Notes under the pieces: model-generated
The model's database searches: none
What the model was told of the DNA's origin: nothing
The model's input: the letters and a program-made list of their open reading frames with translations, nothing else
Origin: Cyclobacteriaceae bacterium
GTDB taxonomy: Bacteria > Bacteroidota > Bacteroidia > Cytophagales > Cyclobacteriaceae
Length of the DNA stretch: 64,000 nucleotides
NCBI GenBank assembly: GCA_016786585.1
Contig: JAEUUI010000007.1
Coordinates: 62,001 to 126,000 of the forward strand
Direction: 5' to 3'
Translations under genes and position numbers: made by a program
In this document: one piece after another, positions 53,949 to 63,908 of the stretch
How positions within the stretch are numbered: position 1 is the stretch's first letter
Layout: each line of letters starts with the position of its first letter

Positions 53949-54992
53949 CTACGATTTATTGGCAAGCTGGCCGCAGGCCGCATCAATATCTTTACCGCGG
54001 CTTCTCCGCACGAACGACTGCGTACCATGCTGCTCGAGGATCCGCTGATACAGGGCGATTGCTTTTTCTGATGCCTGCTGGAACTCTCCGTCATCAATCG
54101 GATTGTATTCGATCAGGTTTACTTTCGATGGAACATTTTTACAGAACTTTGCAAGCGCAAGTGCGTGTTCTTCGGTGTCGTTAATGCCCTTCCATACGAC
54201 ATACTCGAACGTAACCTTGCGTTTGGTTTTTTTGTACCAGTGTTTCAGTGCATCGGCAAGTTCGGCAAGCGTATTGGTTTCATTGATCGGCATGATCGCT
54301 GAGCGAACGTCATCTTTTGCGGAATGCAACGAAACCGCCAGGTTGAACTTCACGCCATCATCAGCCATTTTCCTGATCATCTTCGTAATGCCGACTGTCG
54401 AAAGCGTAATCCGTTTCGAAGCCATGTTCAAGCCTTCCTCCGAAGTGATCTTGTCAATCGCAGCCACTACATTCGCATAGTTCAGCAACGGTTCACCCAT
54501 GCCCATAAACACAATGTTTGTGAGCGGGCGGTTAAAGAAAAGTTCAGCTTGCTGTTTAATGGCAACTACCTGGTCGTAAATCTCATCCGGATTCAGGTTA
54601 CGCATTCGCTTCAAGCGTGCGGTTGCGCAAAATTTACAATCGAGGCTGCAACCCACTTGCGATGAAACGCATGCCGTTATCCGGTCTTCGGTCGGAATCA
54701 AAACGGACTCCACCACCAAGCCATCGTGAAGCTTGACGGCATTTTTTATCGTTCCATCAGCACTGCGCTGCATGGTATCGACCTGGATGTGATTGATCGT
54801 AAAATGACTTTTCAGCAGCTCACGTACCTCAAGCGAGAGGTTTGTCATCTGATCGAAATCTTTCGCAGATTTCTTCCAAAGCCATTCGTACACCTGTTGG
54901 GCCCGGAACGGTTTTTCGCCATGCTGAGTGAAAAACTCCTTCAGCTCGTCCAGTTTCAGCTTTCGTATATCCCGTTTCGTCACCGCGATCAT
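53949..54992 (-). CDS. rlmN: Dual-specificity rRNA/tRNA adenine-C2 methyltransferase RlmN
   Basis: The product is 347 residues. The radical-SAM cluster motif CSLDCKFC (Cys115, Cys119, Cys122) and the second catalytic Cys near the C-terminus (DAACGQL, Cys340) are present, together with MGMGEPLLNY, ITLSTVG and EYNPI. It methylates A2503 of 23S rRNA and A37 of some tRNAs. It is transcribed toward the DUF/regulatory-like gene on the same strand, 59 bp apart. Confidence 0.97.
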   Translation of the reverse strand: MIAVTKRDIRKLKLDELKEFFTQHGEKPFRAQQVYEWLWKKSAKDFDQMTNLSLEVRELLKSHFTINHIQVDTMQRSADGTIKNAVKLHDGLVVESVLIPTEDRITACVSSQVGCSLDCKFCATARLKRMRNLNPDEIYDQVVAIKQQAELFFNRPLTNIVFMGMGEPLLNYANVVAAIDKITSEEGLNMASKRITLSTVGITKMIRKMADDGVKFNLAVSLHSAKDDVRSAIMPINETNTLAELADALKHWYKKTKRKVTFEYVVWKGINDTEEHALALAKFCKNVPSKVNLIEYNPIDDGEFQQASEKAIALYQRILEQHGTQSFVRRSRGKDIDAACGQLANKS

Positions 54993-55048
54993 AACACAAA
55001 GTTACGCAAAATCGTCCCAAGCGGAGGCAAAACCTTATCTTCGGGGAG

Positions 55049-56302
55049 ATGAGCCGAAGCCTACTTCTTTCGCTGGTAATTGTTTTAATGGCATGTTCAA
55101 GTCGCCCGGAAGAAGACGAGAACTTCCTGGAAAATCTGATGAAAACCCAGCCGGAAAATTTCGGGCAAATCTTAGCTAATAAAGATTCGCTGGAGATTCA
55201 GATCATCTATACCCAGATCAACCGCGATGCGAATAATGTTCCGTCATTCAGGCAATTCCGGTTTAATGTCGACTCACTGCGATATTTTTATCCTGCTTCC
55301 ACTGTCAAGCTTCCGCTTTGTGTGCTTGCGCTTGATAAAATCAATTCACTGAACATATCAGGCCTCGATAAATACACTACTATGCTTCATGACAGTGTTT
55401 ACGCGGGACAAATTTCTGTTTTACGGGATACCACTTCCGAAAACGGTATGCCTTCGGTTGCACATTACATCAGGAAGATTTTAATTACAAGCGACAATGA
55501 TGCGTACAACAGGCTGTATGAATTTTTAGGTCAGAAAGATGCAAATGCTAAAATGCACGAACATGGATATCATGTTCGATTGTTACACCGACTGGAACGG
55601 TTCCTAAGACCCGATCAGAACAGGCACACGGAGGCTGTCAGGTTTGTAAAGGGTGACAAGATATTATTTGAGCAGCCCATGCTCTTTAAGTCAGATTCGA
55701 TCAGGCCGCCTTCTCGGATTTTCAGAGGCAAGGCTTTTTACAAAGACGATACGGTATTAGTAAATACTCCGTTTGAATTCACCTACAAGAATTTTTATTC
55801 GTTAACTGACCAGCGAACATTTCTGCAAAACCTGCTCTTCCCGGAATATGCGCCTGCCAACCAGACTTTTAACCTGACCGAATCCGATTACCGTTTTATC
55901 TACCAATACATGTCACAACTGCCAACTGAAACAAGCTGGCCACCGTATGCTTCAGACACTGCTTACTACGATGCGTATTGTAAGTTTTTCATGTATGGTC
56001 AGGATAAAAATCCAATTCCAAAAAATATCCGGATTTTTAATAAGGTTGGCGATGCGTACGGCTACCTGATCGATAACGCTTACGTTGTTGACGTTGAGAA
56101 CAAGGTTGAATTTATGCTCGCAGCGGTGATCAATGTGAATACCGATGGAATTTACAACGATGGAGTTTACGCCTACGATTCGGTGGGTTTTCCATTCTTC
56201 AGAAATCTCGGAAACCTGATTTATCAATACGAACTCACGCGCGACCGAAAACACGCCCCCGATCTTTCCAAATTTGTGTTCACGTACGACCGTCCGCGTT
56301 AA
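55049..56302 (+). CDS. Class A beta-lactamase-like serine hydrolase, lipoprotein
   Basis: The product is 417 residues with a lipoprotein signal (lipobox LMAC, Cys16). The active-site triad of class A-type enzymes is seen: STVK (Ser84, Lys87), SDN (148-150), and KVG at 332-334 in place of KTG. The extra spacing between SDN and KVG (about 180 residues, with an insertion YHVRLLHRLERFLRPDQNRHTE...) is larger than in true beta-lactamases. Substrate is more likely a cell-wall peptide than an antibiotic; resistance should not be assumed. It precedes the DgcN-like gene by 38 bp. Confidence 0.82.
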   Translation: MSRSLLLSLVIVLMACSSRPEEDENFLENLMKTQPENFGQILANKDSLEIQIIYTQINRDANNVPSFRQFRFNVDSLRYFYPASTVKLPLCVLALDKINSLNISGLDKYTTMLHDSVYAGQISVLRDTTSENGMPSVAHYIRKILITSDNDAYNRLYEFLGQKDANAKMHEHGYHVRLLHRLERFLRPDQNRHTEAVRFVKGDKILFEQPMLFKSDSIRPPSRIFRGKAFYKDDTVLVNTPFEFTYKNFYSLTDQRTFLQNLLFPEYAPANQTFNLTESDYRFIYQYMSQLPTETSWPPYASDTAYYDAYCKFFMYGQDKNPIPKNIRIFNKVGDAYGYLIDNAYVVDVENKVEFMLAAVINVNTDGIYNDGVYAYDSVGFPFFRNLGNLIYQYELTRDRKHAPDLSKFVFTYDRPR

Positions 56303-56340
56303 CTGAACTCCTATATTGCACCCTGAATTCTACTTCGTTT

Positions 56341-57399
56341 ATGAAAAGTAAGGCCTTTGTAATCACAGGCGGATACCTGGATACCAACAGCGCAAAAACT
56401 GCCCACGGCTTGATTCGTGGTACCGACCGTTTCGAGATTGTTGGGATTGTGGATGAAAAACATGCCGGTAAAGATGCCGGTGAAGTGCTTGACGGAAAGC
56501 ATCGCAACATTCCGGTTTATGCATCGCTGGCGGAAGCTGTAAAAAAACAAAAGGCTGACTATTGCGTGGTTGGCGTTGCAACCAAGGGTGGTGTAATTCC
56601 GGATTCACTGCGCGTATTGCTTCGCGAGGCGCTTGAGAATAATCTTGGCATTGTGAACGGGTTGCACGATCATGTATCCGAACATGACGACCTCGCGCAA
56701 CTCGCGAAAAGCAAAGGACTTGAAATCATTGATGTTCGCAAACCCAAGAAATTTAAAGACCTGAATTTCTGGAGCGGCAAAATCAAGGAAGTTAAATGTC
56801 CGAAGATTGCGGTATTGGGAACCGATTGTGCACTGGGTAAACGAACTACAACCCGATTTTTGGTAGAGCTGATGCGTAAGGCAGGTTATAAAGCGGAGAT
56901 GATCTACACCGGTCAAACCGGCTGGATGCAAGGCGCGAAGTATGGATTCATTTTTGATTCGACACTGAATGATTTTATCTCAGGTGAAATGGAGCACGCG
57001 ATCCATACCTGTTACATAGAGGCAGAGCCTGATATTATTTTTATTGAAGGTCAGTCGTCCTTGCGTAACCCGAGCGGACCTGCGGGATCAGAATGGATCG
57101 TATCGGCTGATGCTACGGGCGTAATTCTACAGCACAATCCGAAACGCAAACAATACAAAGACCTGGAATATTATCCGGCCTACATTGCTCAGCCGAAAGA
57201 AGAAATTGAGCTGATCAAAATCTACGGTGCGCCAACGCTGGCGGTAACAATCAACACCTCCAAGCAAACACCGGAAGAGGCCAAAAAAATTGCTGCCGGG
57301 TACGAGAAGGAGCTTGGTATTCCTGCGGTACTTCCGCTGGAAGAGGGTCTTGACCGGCTTGTTCCCATTTTTGAAAAGCTTATCCAACAGTCGAAATGA
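56341..57399 (+). CDS. DUF1611 protein, DgcN-like (putative D-glutamate N-acetyltransferase)
   Basis: The product is 352 residues. An N-terminal Rossmann-like part (1-150) with KADYCVVGVATKGGVIP and NGLHDHVSEHDDLAQLA is followed by a P-loop domain with GTDCALGKRTTT (160-171) and GQSSLRNPSGPAGSEWI. This layout is that of DUF1611, whose studied member DgcN acetylates D-glutamate. Pairing with an enolase-superfamily racemase is also known for DgcN-DgcA. The next gene overlaps by 4 bp (ATGA). The acetyl-transfer role here is inference. Confidence 0.82.
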   Translation: MKSKAFVITGGYLDTNSAKTAHGLIRGTDRFEIVGIVDEKHAGKDAGEVLDGKHRNIPVYASLAEAVKKQKADYCVVGVATKGGVIPDSLRVLLREALENNLGIVNGLHDHVSEHDDLAQLAKSKGLEIIDVRKPKKFKDLNFWSGKIKEVKCPKIAVLGTDCALGKRTTTRFLVELMRKAGYKAEMIYTGQTGWMQGAKYGFIFDSTLNDFISGEMEHAIHTCYIEAEPDIIFIEGQSSLRNPSGPAGSEWIVSADATGVILQHNPKRKQYKDLEYYPAYIAQPKEEIELIKIYGAPTLAVTINTSKQTPEEAKKIAAGYEKELGIPAVLPLEEGLDRLVPIFEKLIQQSK

Positions 57400-58466
57400 A
57401 AATTAAAAACATAAAAACGTGGAAGGCCGATTTGGCGAACACGAAGCCCTACACAATTGCGTTTAAAACAATCGATTCTGTCAGCAACGCGTTCGTTGAG
57501 ATTACCCTCGAAAATGGCATAACCGGGATCGGTGCCGGAAATCCGAGCGAATATGTGACGGGCGAGTATTTTGATTCAACGATCGCGGCACTGGATGAAA
57601 ATAATCTCGATTTCCTGGTGGGCCGCGATATTCGCGAAGCGAATCAGTTGTTGTTCGAAGTATTACAAAAGTTTCCGAAAAATCCGGCCGCACGTGCAGC
57701 ACTTGACATTGCCATATACGATGCACTGACCAAGCATTTAGGCGTTCCGCTGGTGAAGTTTCTGGGTCAGAAAATAAAATCGCTTCCAACATCCAATACG
57801 ATTGGGATCAAGAATGTGGAGGAAACGCTGAAAGAGGCAAAGGAATATGATGAGCGTGGGTTCAAGATCCTAAAAGTAAAGCTTGGCAAAGACCTGGAAG
57901 AAGACATTGAGCGACTGGTTAAACTGCGTGAGCATTTCGGCAAGCGCATGGTAATCCGCATTGATGCGAACCAGGGATATACAGCCGAGCAAACCAAACA
58001 GTTTTATAAGCGAACCGCTACGTTGAATATAGAGTTGATCGAACAGCCCCTTCCCGCGAAAGCGGTTGACGAGATGAAGGCTCTGCCCGATGAAATTAAG
58101 GTGAAGATTGCAGCGGATGAATCGCTTCTTTCTCCCGCTGACGCACTCAAACTTGTTACACCACCCAGTGCTGCAGGAATATTCAACATAAAACTGATGA
58201 AATGCGGAGGTGTTAATGAGGCGCTTAAGATTGCCGATCTCGCGTTGAATGCGAACGTTGATCTATTTTGGGGATGTAACGATGAAAGCATTGTGAGCAT
58301 CACTGCAGCTCTTCATGCAGCCTTTGCGTGCAGCAATACAAAATACATCGACCTGGATGGAAGTCTTGACCTCGGCAAGGACGAAGTAACGGGCGGTTTC
58401 ATTTTAAAAGATGGAATCATGTCGTGTTCCGATAAACCCGGATTGGGTGTTGAGCGAATAAGCTAA
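57396..58466 (+). CDS. Dipeptide epimerase or N-acyl-glutamate racemase (enolase superfamily, DgcA-like)
   Basis: The product is 356 residues. Catalytic lysines KVK (160-162) and Lys266 region (NIKLMKCGG), and metal ligands Asp190 (RIDANQGY), Glu216 (EQPLP) and Asp241 (AADESL) are all intact, the pattern of the muconate-lactonising/dipeptide epimerase subgroup. It could epimerise L-Ala-D-Glu from peptidoglycan turnover or, if it works with the DgcN-like protein, racemise N-acetyl-D-Glu. Translationally coupled to the gene before it by a 4-bp overlap. Confidence 0.88.
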   Translation: MKIKNIKTWKADLANTKPYTIAFKTIDSVSNAFVEITLENGITGIGAGNPSEYVTGEYFDSTIAALDENNLDFLVGRDIREANQLLFEVLQKFPKNPAARAALDIAIYDALTKHLGVPLVKFLGQKIKSLPTSNTIGIKNVEETLKEAKEYDERGFKILKVKLGKDLEEDIERLVKLREHFGKRMVIRIDANQGYTAEQTKQFYKRTATLNIELIEQPLPAKAVDEMKALPDEIKVKIAADESLLSPADALKLVTPPSAAGIFNIKLMKCGGVNEALKIADLALNANVDLFWGCNDESIVSITAALHAAFACSNTKYIDLDGSLDLGKDEVTGGFILKDGIMSCSDKPGLGVERIS

Positions 58467-58483
58467 TCCGGTAGCTGCGGCAG

Positions 58484-59305
58484 ATGAAGATATTCAAGCG
58501 AAAACATCTTGTTCATTATCTGCCGATCGTTGGCTGTGTAGCCACTGGAATAACATATGTTGGTATCGGTGTTATTGCGTTACTATCGTTTTTCCAGATA
58601 CGGGATGGAGGAGCAGATGAAAGCAGCATGCTTGTAGTGTTAAATGATTTCCTGCTCGGTAAAATTTTGATTGTTATTATTCTTACCGGAACAGCCTGCT
58701 ATATCGTGTGGCGGATCTATGAAGCGTTCAACGATCCCTATCAATACGGTTCAGATTTTAAAGGTGTTGCAAAGCGGGCGGGTATCGCGCTCAGTACCGT
58801 TGCGGACATGCTGATTGTTTACGCGGCTGTTCGCGTGCTGTTGGGTACTGCGAACATTTCGGCCAACGGACAGCCTGTGGAAGAACGCGCCATGACCAAA
58901 GCCATGCTGGATGACGGAAAAGGCTGGATTATTATTACGATTGGATGCGTTATGCTTGCTACGGCATTCATACAACTTCTCTATGGAGGAACAAAAGGAT
59001 ATAAAGAGCGTGTGAACGACCCTTATCTCAATCCGACCTTACGAAAAGTATTTCATGGACTTGGATTAACGGGTTATGCTGCACGTGGGATTATTCTGGC
59101 TATCACGGGATTTTTCTTCCTGAAAGCCGGCATCTCAAACGATGCGAACGTGGTAGTGAACACTGACAAGGCCTTTGATTTTGTGGGTGATCACATCGGG
59201 CATATCTTTTTTATCCTGCTGGCCGTGGGGACCATCTGCTATGGATTTTTCATGTTTGGGTTGGGTATCACATACAAAGCCGGAAAACAACCTAGGAGGC
59301 GCTGA
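58484..59305 (+). CDS. DUF1206 membrane protein
   Basis: The product is 273 residues with six membrane helices arranged as three repeated two-helix units, each with a GY/GxA..RGI motif (GCVATGITYVGIGVIAL, KRAGIALSTVADMLIVYAA, TGYAARGIILAITGFFFLKAG). This matches the DUF1206 triple repeat. Function unknown. It follows the epimerase by 17 bp and overlaps the convergent ABC permease by 14 bp. It may be the last member of the cell-wall salvage operon. Confidence 0.87.
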   Translation: MKIFKRKHLVHYLPIVGCVATGITYVGIGVIALLSFFQIRDGGADESSMLVVLNDFLLGKILIVIILTGTACYIVWRIYEAFNDPYQYGSDFKGVAKRAGIALSTVADMLIVYAAVRVLLGTANISANGQPVEERAMTKAMLDDGKGWIIITIGCVMLATAFIQLLYGGTKGYKERVNDPYLNPTLRKVFHGLGLTGYAARGIILAITGFFFLKAGISNDANVVVNTDKAFDFVGDHIGHIFFILLAVGTICYGFFMFGLGITYKAGKQPRRR

Positions 59306-60383
59306 TCGCTTCATACCGATAGTATCGCTCCCTCATACGCAGACAGGCGGCTACAATAAGCAACACGGATAACGGCAAAATCATCTTGCTTAGAACTGCG
59401 AAGAAACTCAGGATAAACAACCAGAATAAAAATGTGCTGAACTTTTCCGGATCACGCCCGGGCTTTAACAAGTAAGCGTGAATGAACATCAGCAAACTGC
59501 CTGAAAGCAGCGCAAGAATAAACGGCTCATAAAAATGATTAACCATGCTGATGCTGAACGCAAGCTCCGGTAACAGTACTATTGCGTAGAAGAGCAGGTA
59601 TGCCGAACATGTTCGCCACAGATGTATTGGCAATCCTTTGACCCATGTGAGATAGCGATCTTCAAACAACCTTACTTTTTGCACAAGAAATGCGTGCGAC
59701 ATCAACACAAACATCCAGGTCAGGCCAAGAATTCTAAAGTCGTTACCACGCTCGGTTGCTTCCCGGACAATGTACAGCAGCGCGAGTGAAAATCCTTTGC
59801 TGATCAGCAGCGCAATTTTTTCTTCGCCAAGAAAGTGGGAGAGATAAATTCCGACTCGGCCCCCGATGGACGGAATCCGTGCTTGTATGATGCTCCACGA
59901 AAAGCGATGCTGCGTTCTGAGAAAAGCATCCAAACCGTACGCACTGAGGGAGCACAGCAAAAGCTGTAGCATCAACAACCCAAATGAGAGGGTGACATAT
60001 TCACGGAAACCGATCGCATAGATAAAAACAGAATAGACTAACACCGGAAGAAAGCAAGCCACTACCGAAACAGATAGATTCATGAATCGGCTCCAGGCAG
60101 GAATAAGCATCGCATCCGTGAGAAAACGATATTCAGGTTTCTTGAAAAGGGCGATGACGTACAGGAAAATCTTGACGCTGTATAACGTCCAAACAACGCA
60201 AACAAATGCCAGGAAGGCACCGGAAGTAAACATACCTTCGATTAGTGACCGGTGATAGTTTACAAGCTGGTTTGACTCGACCGTTCCGAACATCAACAGG
60301 AAAACAAATAGTAACAATCCTGCATGACTCCGGTAAAACGGGATGACGACACTTTTTATCAATATCCGCGCAACTGCGTTCAT
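59292..60383 (-). CDS. Probable ABC-transporter membrane subunit (unclassified)
   Basis: The product is 363 residues with about eight to ten hydrophobic helices and few soluble segments; residues WTLYSVKIFLYVIALFKKPEYRF and GLTWMFVLMSHAFLVQKVRLFEDRYLTWVKGLP are cytoplasmic loops. I do not recognise the family from sequence. It begins 4 bp before the end of an ATPase gene on the same strand, so it is very likely the permease partner. The cargo is unknown. Confidence 0.75.
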   Translation of the reverse strand: MNAVARILIKSVVIPFYRSHAGLLLFVFLLMFGTVESNQLVNYHRSLIEGMFTSGAFLAFVCVVWTLYSVKIFLYVIALFKKPEYRFLTDAMLIPAWSRFMNLSVSVVACFLPVLVYSVFIYAIGFREYVTLSFGLLMLQLLLCSLSAYGLDAFLRTQHRFSWSIIQARIPSIGGRVGIYLSHFLGEEKIALLISKGFSLALLYIVREATERGNDFRILGLTWMFVLMSHAFLVQKVRLFEDRYLTWVKGLPIHLWRTCSAYLLFYAIVLLPELAFSISMVNHFYEPFILALLSGSLLMFIHAYLLKPGRDPEKFSTFLFWLFILSFFAVLSKMILPLSVLLIVAACLRMRERYYRYEAISAS

Positions 60384-61009
60384 GCCGGGTGCTGAATGGT
60401 TTGATCGCGAACTGACAGCCGGCCGTCAAATGCCAGCATGTTTTGTTCGAATGCCTGGTGCGATGTAATCAGAAAGGAAATCCCGTTGGCTTGCTGTTCC
60501 CGGATGGCGGAGATCAACAATGGAATGAAATTCACATCGAGCGTAATCAAAGGCTCGTCAAGCAGAATTAGTTTTTGTTGGCCGATAAATGCCAGGAGAA
60601 GAGAAAGCTTTTTCATCATTCCGCTGGAATATCCTCCAACGGCCTGATCCAGAAATCCTCCAATTCCAAAGTATTCAACCTGCTTTTGTACATCGGTCGA
60701 TTCAGCGTTACGTATTTGCTGAAAGAACTTAACCAATTCGTTGCCGGTAAGCATGGGTGGAAATTGCGGTTCAGCTTCAGCGTATGAAACCTGGGCGCGA
60801 TACGCAACCGGAAACGCCTTCAGATTTATGTTGTTAACACTTACAGATCCATCAAACGGACAAATACCCGCAATAATTTTCAGGAATGTTGTTTTGCCGG
60901 ATCCATTTCCGCCTTCAATCCAGAATGTTCCATCCGGAACGATCAAGTCCGGAACATTCAATACCGTATGTGACCCGTATTTTTTCGAAAGATTTTTTAC
61001 CGCCAGCAT
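60380..61009 (-). CDS. ABC transporter ATP-binding protein
   Basis: The product is 209 residues, a compact ABC ATPase. Walker A GGNGSGKT (33-40), a degenerate signature GGYSSGMMKKLS, Walker B LILLDEPLITLD and the switch His in LITSHQAFEQN. It probably powers the membrane protein encoded next to it. It starts with MLAVKNLSKKYGSH, a normal ABC beginning. No periplasmic subunit is near, so an exporter is likely. Confidence 0.93.
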   Translation of the reverse strand: MLAVKNLSKKYGSHTVLNVPDLIVPDGTFWIEGGNGSGKTTFLKIIAGICPFDGSVSVNNINLKAFPVAYRAQVSYAEAEPQFPPMLTGNELVKFFQQIRNAESTDVQKQVEYFGIGGFLDQAVGGYSSGMMKKLSLLLAFIGQQKLILLDEPLITLDVNFIPLLISAIREQQANGISFLITSHQAFEQNMLAFDGRLSVRDQTIQHPA

Positions 61010-61073
61010 ACGGCATAAGTGTTCGGAGAATGGTCTGCATTACACACGGTTGAATATTTCTGCGGGCGGACAT

Positions 61074-61102
61074 AAAAAAAGCCCCGGGAACCACCCCGGG
61101 GC
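61074..61102 (-). terminator. clpB terminator
   Basis: Stem GCCCCGGG (61081-61088) / CCCGGGGC (61095-61102) with a 6-nt loop; seven As (61074-61080) read as Ts on the minus strand after the stem. Confidence 0.85.
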
Positions 61103-61168
61103 AATCAACCAAACCCCTCAACCTACCCGCCCCGGGAAACCCGGAAACGGATATTATCTTAAACCTGC

Positions 61169-63784
61169 TTATATAACAACAGATGTCTCATTTAAGTTCT
61201 CAAACACGAAGTCTGTTTCATTCTTCAGGTCCACAAAAATCACCGAATCTTTGTTAACCTTTCCGGACAATATTTGTTTAGACAATTCGTTTAAAAGTTC
61301 ACGCTGCAGCACACGCTTTAGCGGACGTGCACCAAACTGCGGATCGAATCCCAACTTCGACAAGCGCTCACGCGCGGCATCCGAAATCTCAATTTTTACA
61401 CCAGCTTCGTCCAAACGCTTGCGGATCAGATCAACCTGTATGTCGACAATTTTCCGAATGTCTTTTTGGCTCAGCGGACGGAACATGATGATCTCGTCAA
61501 TCCGGTTCACAAACTCAGGGCGAACCGTCTTACGCAGCAGCGTCATCACTTCGTCCTTCGTGGTCTCCAGTACTTCAAAATAATTTTCATCATTGATCTT
61601 TTCGAAGTTCTCCTGGATCAGCTGCGAACCGATGTTCGTAGTCATGATGATGATCGTATTCTTGAAGTTCGCCACGCGCCCTTTATTGTCAGTCAGTCTT
61701 CCGTCATCCAGCACCTGCAAGAGTATATTGAATACATCCGGATGGGCTTTCTCGATTTCATCGAGCAGGATTACGGAGTACGGTTTTCTGCGAACAGCTT
61801 CCGTTAATTGTCCGCCTTCATCGTATCCAACATATCCCGGAGGTGCACCAATCAACCTGCTTACGCTGTGACGTTCCTGGTACTCACTCATGTCGATCCG
61901 CACCATTGCATTCTCATCGTTGAACAGGTAATCAGCCAACGCTTTCGACAATTCCGTTTTACCGACACCGGTTGTTCCCATGAATATGAACGAACCAATC
62001 GGGCGTTTTGGATCTTGTAAACCCGCGCGACTTCTGCGCACGGCATCGCTCAATGCCTGGATTGCCTCTTCCTGACCTGCGACGCGTTTACCAAGCTCCT
62101 CTTCGAGATGTAACAGCTTATCGCGATCACTTTGCAGCATCTTCGAAACCGGTATGCCGGTCCACTTGGCTACAACTTCTGCAATGTCTTCACTGTCAAC
62201 TTCCTCTTTCAGAAGCGATTTCTCGCCCTGCATATCTTTCATCTGCTGCTGAAATTCGTTCAGCCGTTTTTCAGCTTCTGTGATTTTTCCGTATCGAATC
62301 TCTGCCACTTTACCATAATCACCAGCCTTCTCGGCCTGCTCAGCTTCAAACTTCAGCTTGTCAATTGCTTCTTTTTCTTTCTGGATGCCGTGAACAACGC
62401 CTTTCTCGCTTTCCCACTTCGCTTTAAGTGAGTTGCGTTCTTCGGAGAGTTCAGCAATTTCTTTATTCAGCAAAGTTTCTTTGCCTTTGTCCTTCTCCCT
62501 GCGGATTGCTTCACGCTCGATTTCGAGTTGCATAATCTTGCGATTCAGCTCATCAAGTTCTTCGGGCAATGAATCCATTTCAAGGCGCAGCTTTGCTGCT
62601 GCTTCATCCATCAGGTCGATTGCTTTGTCGGGAAGAAAACGGTCGCTGATGTAACGGCTCGAAAGCTCCACTGCAGAAATTACTGCATCGTCTTTAATGC
62701 GTACACCATGGTGCAACTCGTACTTATCTTTTATCCCGCGAAGGATGGAAATTGAATCCTCGACAGAAGGTTCATCAACCATTACCGCCTGGAATCTGCG
62801 TTCGAGCGCTTTGTCTTTTTCTACATACTTCTGATACTCTTTTAAGGTTGTTGCACCGATTGTATGAAGCTCACCGCGAGCCAAAGCCGGCTTCAGCAGG
62901 TTTGCTGCGTCCATTGCACCTTCACCGCCACCGGCACCAATTAGCGTATGGATCTCATCAATAAAGAGGATGATCTGTCCGTTCGAGTCGGTCACTTCTT
63001 TGATAACCGCTTTCAAACGTTCTTCAAACTCACCTTTATATTTTGCACCCGCCACGAGTAAGCCCATGTCGAGCGATACCAGAATTTTATCTTTCAGATT
63101 TTCAGGAACGTCTCCATCAACAATCCGTTGCGCCATGCCTTCTACAATCGCAGTTTTACCCACGCCAGGTTCACCCAGCAGAATCGGGTTGTTCTTCGTT
63201 CTGCGCGACAGAATTTGCAACACGCGCCTGATTTCTTCATCGCGACCGATTACCGGGTCGATCTTGCCGTTTTTTGCCAGATCGTTCAAATTTTTGGAAT
63301 AGCGTTCAAGTGATTTATACTTCGCTTCCGCGTTTTGATCGGTAACTTTTGAACCGCCACGTAGTTCTTTGATCGCTTTTATCAAACCGGCACGTTCAAA
63401 GCCTGCGTCCTTTAAGATGTTAGATACTTTGTCTTTGGTCGCGAGTAATGCCAGCAACAAGTGTTCAACCGAAATATACTCGTCTTTGAATTCACGCAAC
63501 TCTTTTTCTGCGTTTTGCAGAACCTGGTTGGTTGTGTTTGATAAATACGGTTGCTGCCCGCTTACATGCGGATAAGAATTTAAAATCTCGTCAAGCTTGT
63601 TTACGAGGATAGTCTCGTTCACGTTAAGCTTTTTGAATACGTAGTTCGATACGTTTTCATCAACTTCCAGGATCGCTTTCAGCAAATGACCGGGTTCAAT
63701 TGCCTGTTGCTGTTTGCTCATGGCAATCTCGGCCGACTTTTGTAAAGCCTCCTGCGACTTAATTGTAAATTTTTCGAAGTTCAT
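61169..63784 (-). CDS. clpB: ATP-dependent disaggregase ClpB
   Basis: The product is 871 residues. N-domain repeats (1-150), first Walker A GEPGVGKT near 205, the coiled-coil M domain (about 410-530, rich in Glu/Lys), second Walker A GTTGVGKT near 605 and Walker [15 protein letters not shown]. No ClpP-binding loop is visible, fitting ClpB rather than ClpA/C. Works with DnaK to dissolve aggregates. No clear CIRCE element or -7 box is seen in its upstream region. Confidence 0.97.
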   Translation of the reverse strand: MNFEKFTIKSQEALQKSAEIAMSKQQQAIEPGHLLKAILEVDENVSNYVFKKLNVNETILVNKLDEILNSYPHVSGQQPYLSNTTNQVLQNAEKELREFKDEYISVEHLLLALLATKDKVSNILKDAGFERAGLIKAIKELRGGSKVTDQNAEAKYKSLERYSKNLNDLAKNGKIDPVIGRDEEIRRVLQILSRRTKNNPILLGEPGVGKTAIVEGMAQRIVDGDVPENLKDKILVSLDMGLLVAGAKYKGEFEERLKAVIKEVTDSNGQIILFIDEIHTLIGAGGGEGAMDAANLLKPALARGELHTIGATTLKEYQKYVEKDKALERRFQAVMVDEPSVEDSISILRGIKDKYELHHGVRIKDDAVISAVELSSRYISDRFLPDKAIDLMDEAAAKLRLEMDSLPEELDELNRKIMQLEIEREAIRREKDKGKETLLNKEIAELSEERNSLKAKWESEKGVVHGIQKEKEAIDKLKFEAEQAEKAGDYGKVAEIRYGKITEAEKRLNEFQQQMKDMQGEKSLLKEEVDSEDIAEVVAKWTGIPVSKMLQSDRDKLLHLEEELGKRVAGQEEAIQALSDAVRRSRAGLQDPKRPIGSFIFMGTTGVGKTELSKALADYLFNDENAMVRIDMSEYQERHSVSRLIGAPPGYVGYDEGGQLTEAVRRKPYSVILLDEIEKAHPDVFNILLQVLDDGRLTDNKGRVANFKNTIIIMTTNIGSQLIQENFEKINDENYFEVLETTKDEVMTLLRKTVRPEFVNRIDEIIMFRPLSQKDIRKIVDIQVDLIRKRLDEAGVKIEISDAARERLSKLGFDPQFGARPLKRVLQRELLNELSKQILSGKVNKDSVIFVDLKNETDFVFENLNETSVVI

Positions 63785-63908
63785 ATGTTTTGCTCTCGCG
63801 ACTATGACATCAAAACGTAATCCATAGCGCTTAAACTCCCCGAATCAGAAATTTTGACATTTATTTTGATAGATTTAGCTGGTAAAAACGGCCATTCTGG
63901 CTTATAAA
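63785..63908. other. Divergent clpB / glycogen synthase control region
   Basis: A short (124-bp) AT-rich divergent spacer. On the plus strand TAGATTTA (63870-63877) is a near -7 box with TTTG 13 bp before; on the minus strand TACGTTTTG is one base long for TAnnTTTG. No palindromic heat-shock operator is apparent. Confidence 0.35.

Noticed and set aside
55049-56302. Antibiotic-resistance beta-lactamase
   Set aside because: KVG replaces KTG, the motif spacing is unusual and the gene lies with cell-wall salvage genes; resistance is not supported.
60741-61583. 280-codon frame opposite the ABC ATPase and clpB
   Set aside because: Crosses the clpB terminator and two real genes on the other strand; no family match by eye.
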